A stretch of 53,068 nt of DNA from Haloferax elongans ATCC BAA-1513 (GTDB taxonomy: Archaea; Halobacteriota; Halobacteria; Halobacteriales; Haloferacaceae). The notes beneath the pieces are model-generated. The model worked only from the letters and a program-made list of their open reading frames with translations, was not told where the DNA came from and searched no databases. Made by a program: the position numbers and the translations under genes. The first letter of the stretch is position 1; each line of letters opens with the position of its first letter. The stretch covers positions 1 to 53,068 of the forward strand of contig NZ_AOLK01000023.1 of the NCBI RefSeq assembly GCF_000336755.1, written 5' to 3'. Shown here piece after piece: positions 50,835 to 53,068 of this stretch.

Positions 50835-51764
50835 TTACTCGACAGACCGGGTCGAACTGACGACTTGGTGGTCGCTATCGAACGTCAGGTCTATCGTCTC
50901 GCCTTTCACAGCGAACGTGATTTCGACCCGAAGCGGGTCTGTTTGCACTACAGTCACCGATTCGTCGGCCGCGACCGTCACGTCGTGCCACTCTCGAACG
51001 AGCGGTGGCTCGAGTCCACCATCGATCAAGAACTGCCGTACCTCGTCCGTCGTCAGGGCAACAGAAGACAGGTCCGAGTAGTAGTAGTTATTGCAGACAG
51101 TACATCTCAGACTACTGATTACGCCACCGACAGACAGTGAATCGAGCCGGTCGTTCAGGTCGTCGACGAGTTTGGTCTCCACAGGACCGTCACAGGCCGG
51201 GCAGATGCCCTGTCTCGCGAGTCGTAGCTCGCTATAGAACGACCGAAAGGCTGCCTGGAGAGCGTCATCGTCGGTTCGATTGGTAAACCCGCGTGGAGAG
51301 AACGGAATCACCGCATATCCCGTTGTGCAAGCGTCACAGGAGAATACCAAAGCGTTGTCGGCGCGATACGTTGCCCGTACCGTTCCGCCACACGAGGGGC
51401 AGTCGTCGACATCAATGTCCGTGCGTATCTCCCGCTCTGTGAACGTCCCTGAGACGATTAGCCGGTATAATTGCATTCCGGGGTTGGGAAGCCAGTAGCC
51501 GTCGTCCGACTTGGCAACGAACGAGCCAACCAGTTTGTCGAGGTGGTAGTTGAACTGTCCGCTGTCGGTCAAGCCGACCGCCTCCATCAGTTCCGAGAAG
51601 CGTAGTTTCTGTTGTTGATGACGGCTCTCATCCCAGGCCTTTCCGAGTTCGACGAGTATCTCCATCCGGGTTTGTTCGCCGAGAATCGAGGTGGCCTCCT
51701 CAATGGAGATTGATTCGAACCCACCGATGTGATCGAGCATTTCGGAGCGATGTTCCTCGGCCAT
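50835..51764 (-). CDS. ArsR-type HTH transcriptional regulator with zinc-ribbon domains
   Basis: A 309-residue protein. The N-terminal winged helix spans about 20-100: EEATSILGEQTRMEILVELGKAW, LRFSELMEAVGLTDSGQFNYHLDKLV. Two cysteine knuckles follow, VDDCPSCGGTVRATYRADNALVFSCDAC (about 120-150) and GICPACDGPVE (about 185-195) with LRCTVCNNYYY (about 218-228), then a beta-rich C-terminal domain. The ATG at 51764 (MAEEHRSEMLDH) is chosen over the TTG four codons upstream. This architecture is common in haloarchaea as ArsR-like regulators of unknown signal. It is the nearest regulator to the paired promoters at 49457 and 50710 and a candidate to control them, by position only. Confidence 0.85.
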   Translation of the reverse strand: MAEEHRSEMLDHIGGFESISIEEATSILGEQTRMEILVELGKAWDESRHQQQKLRFSELMEAVGLTDSGQFNYHLDKLVGSFVAKSDDGYWLPNPGMQLYRLIVSGTFTEREIRTDIDVDDCPSCGGTVRATYRADNALVFSCDACTTGYAVIPFSPRGFTNRTDDDALQAAFRSFYSELRLARQGICPACDGPVETKLVDDLNDRLDSLSVGGVISSLRCTVCNNYYYSDLSSVALTTDEVRQFLIDGGLEPPLVREWHDVTVAADESVTVVQTDPLRVEITFAVKGETIDLTFDSDHQVVSSTRSVE

Positions 51765-51892
51765 TGCCCGTCTCAAAGGGAGTCCAGAACATAAACATCC
51801 TGTAGCAATGTATCGCTGGGTGTACAGCGGTCTCTCGGGGAATCTAGTCGAGACCTCTGAGTCCCTGCAATCGCTACTCGTTTCAACAGGTC

Positions 51893-51913
51893 AAAAAAGC
51901 CCCAAACGGGGCT
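51893..51913 (-). terminator. Intrinsic-type terminator of the DUF7282 gene
   Basis: On the minus strand AGCCCC, loop GTTT, GGGGCT is followed by a run of T (51893-51898 read as A6 on the plus strand). The hairpin is at 51898-51913. It lies about 175 bp downstream of the stop at 52089. Confidence 0.6.
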
Positions 51914-51940
51914 GGTGCCGCACGGGGAGGGGCGTTGGCT

Positions 51941-51962
51941 CTCGGGGAGGGGAGTCCCCGAG
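51941..51962. other. Strong GC hairpin, 8-bp arms
   Basis: CTCGGGGA (51941-51948) pairs perfectly with TCCCCGAG (51955-51962) around loop GGGGAG. It sits in the 3' region of the DUF7282 gene; could be RNA structure or a protein site. Confidence 0.45.
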
Positions 51963-52088
51963 GTTGGAAGGGCCTGCTGCCCGGACTGGAAGGGGAGCGC
52001 CGTCCGAATTGGGCGTGGGTGGTGGCGGGTGGCCGCCCGCGCGGCGTACGAAAAATCGGGCGACGGGGAGTTAGTTTCGTCAGCGGGG

Positions 52089-53040
52089 TTAGCGACGACG
52101 TGCCAAGAGCGCCGCGGCGACGAGCGCCACGAGCGCGACGGCGATACCGAAGCCGGGCACGTTGGTGTTGGACTCGTCTGTCATCTCCGAATCGTCCATC
52201 GATTCGGTCGTCGAGTCGTCCGCCATGGTCTCCGTGGTCATCTCCTCGTCGGAGTCCATCTCCTCGTCGGAGTCCATCTCGGTCTCCATGCCCTCGACCG
52301 TGTAGGCGGCCGTATCGACGACTGCACTCCCGGCAGCCACGTACGGACCGTCGTCTGCGCCCTCACTGGCCGGGAAGTCGTAGGTCTCGTCACCGTCGGT
52401 GTCGCGGTGGGCCATCGGGACGAGCGTGCCAGACTCTTCGAGCGGTTCGTCGAGGGTGATTTCGACGTTTTCGTGCGTCCCGGGACCGAGGTATTCGGAG
52501 GTTCCGCGGATACTCTCGAAGACCTCACCGTCGGTCACGGTCGCGTCGTGAATCGTCACGAAGCCGCCATCGTGGAGCGTGACGGAATCGACCATCACGG
52601 TCGTACCGTCGCCGGACTGGTCAGCCGCAGTCACCACCGCATTCACCGTGGTGTCCGCGCTGGCGACGACTGCGCCGCCGTCGGCGGTGTACGGGCCGTC
52701 AGCTTCGCCTTCGGATTCGTCGAAGGTGTACATCTCGTCGCCGTCAGTGTCCTTGTGCGCCATGGGCGTGAGGACCTGCGAGGAGCGCATCGGTTCGTCG
52801 AGCGTCACCGTCACGTCCTCGTGGACGCCAGCGGGGAGGTACTCGGAGGCTCCGATGACGCTGTCGAAGACTGCGCCGCCGGAGAGTGCGGGGTCGTGGA
52901 TGACGACGAAGCCGCCCTCAGAGAGTTCGACGCGGTCGACAGTGACGGTCATGCCGTCGGAGGATTTGGGACTGTACGAGACGCTTGCGGAGACAGTCGC
53001 GTTGCCGCTGTCGATGACTGCGCTCCCGTCAGCGGTGTAG
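52089..53040 (-). CDS. PGF-CTERM surface protein with DUF7282 repeats (5' truncated by contig end)
   Basis: About 317 codons remain; the true start is off the contig and the residues MCIRDS before YTADGSAV are adapter. Two copies of a DUF7282-type domain are complete: VTVDRVELSEGGFVVIHDPA with SEYLPAGVHEDVTVTLDEP and AHKDTDGDEMYTF, then the equivalents MVDSVTLHDGGFVTIHDATV, TSEYLGPGTHENVEI and AHRDTDGDETYDF. Each copy is followed by DGPY.A.G.A(V). A Glu/Asp/Met/Thr stalk with an 18-bp tandem repeat (MDSDEE twice) and a PGF-CTERM (NVPGFG, helix, ARRR) end the protein. Exported and lipid-anchored by the archaeosortase system; the domain's role is not known. Confidence 0.88.
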
Positions 53041-53068
53041 CTGTCTCTTATACACATCTCTGATGGCG
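53041..53068 (-). other. Tn5/Nextera mosaic-end adapter and outer adapter tail at right contig end (artefact)
   Basis: 53041-53059 reads CTGTCTCTTATACACATCT, the reverse complement of the mosaic end. The following CTGATGGCG matches, from memory, the reverse complement of the inner end of the older 454-compatible Nextera adapter. Non-genomic. Confidence 0.96.

Larger units (their letters stand above)
51765..52088. other. 324-bp GC-rich intergenic region with two hairpins
   Basis: No gene seen. It contains the terminator-like hairpin at 51893-51913 and a second, GC-rich palindromic structure at 51941-51962, with a G-rich plus strand between 51914 and 52070. The left edge is the promoter of the zinc-ribbon regulator. 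Confidence 0.55.

Overview
The window reads as an assembled contig from a halophilic archaeon (class Halobacteria, probably Haloferacales). The signs are strongly acidic proteins, twin-arginine signal peptides, several surface proteins ending in PGF-CTERM archaeosortase signals, an ArcS archaeosine synthase, DUF1616/DUF4129/DUF7282 proteins, TATA-like boxes about 27 nt upstream of start codons (leaderless transcription), and GC-rich core genes. Both ends carry Nextera/Tn5 mosaic-end adapter sequence (3-21 and 53041-53068). The true genomic part is therefore 22-53040, and the two end genes are cut by the library, not by biology.

Layout. 1-1.9 kb: tail of a DUF4129-type protein, a DUF1616 membrane protein and a YdjM-type membrane protein. 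1.9-5.2 kb (minus): a three-gene MacB/LolCDE-like ABC transporter. 5.2-11.9 kb (minus): a Tat-exported subtilase with a C-terminal dockerin-like module, a small PGF-CTERM protein, and a 1314-residue secreted surface protein. 11.9-12.6 kb: a gene-poor segment bounded by a 12-bp inverted repeat.

12.6-30.6 kb is a glycan (N-glycosylation or surface polysaccharide) island, visibly AT-rich in its middle. A forward operon has a DPM1-like GT2, wecB, an SDR epimerase, wecC and three GT4 glycosyltransferases. A reverse operon has two GT4s, a Wzx-type flippase and a GT-C-like membrane protein. Forward genes follow for an AglF-type uridylyltransferase, a GlmU-like enzyme and GlmS. Together GlmS, the GlmU-like enzyme, WecB and WecC give nearly the whole route from fructose-6-P to UDP-ManNAcA; the phosphoglucosamine mutase is missing. 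No AglB oligosaccharyltransferase is visible. The likely acceptors, sequon-rich surface proteins, lie on both sides.

30.7-33.7 kb: a tubulin/FtsZ-like protein with a degenerate GTP-binding loop, small membrane proteins and a second YdjM-type protein. 34.1-45.4 kb (minus): a 3093-residue PGF-CTERM surface protein with nine repeats of about 190 residues, flanked by two paralogous winged-helix regulators, each followed by a small orphan gene. 45.7-52 kb: arcS, a Tat-exported PQQ-propeller protein, a PPOX-family flavoprotein, a CPBP protease and a convergent small membrane protein whose promoters are near-identical 55-bp copies, and a zinc-ribbon HTH regulator. 52.1-53.0 kb: a truncated DUF7282 PGF-CTERM protein.

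No rRNA, tRNA, CRISPR array or intact insertion sequence was recognised.
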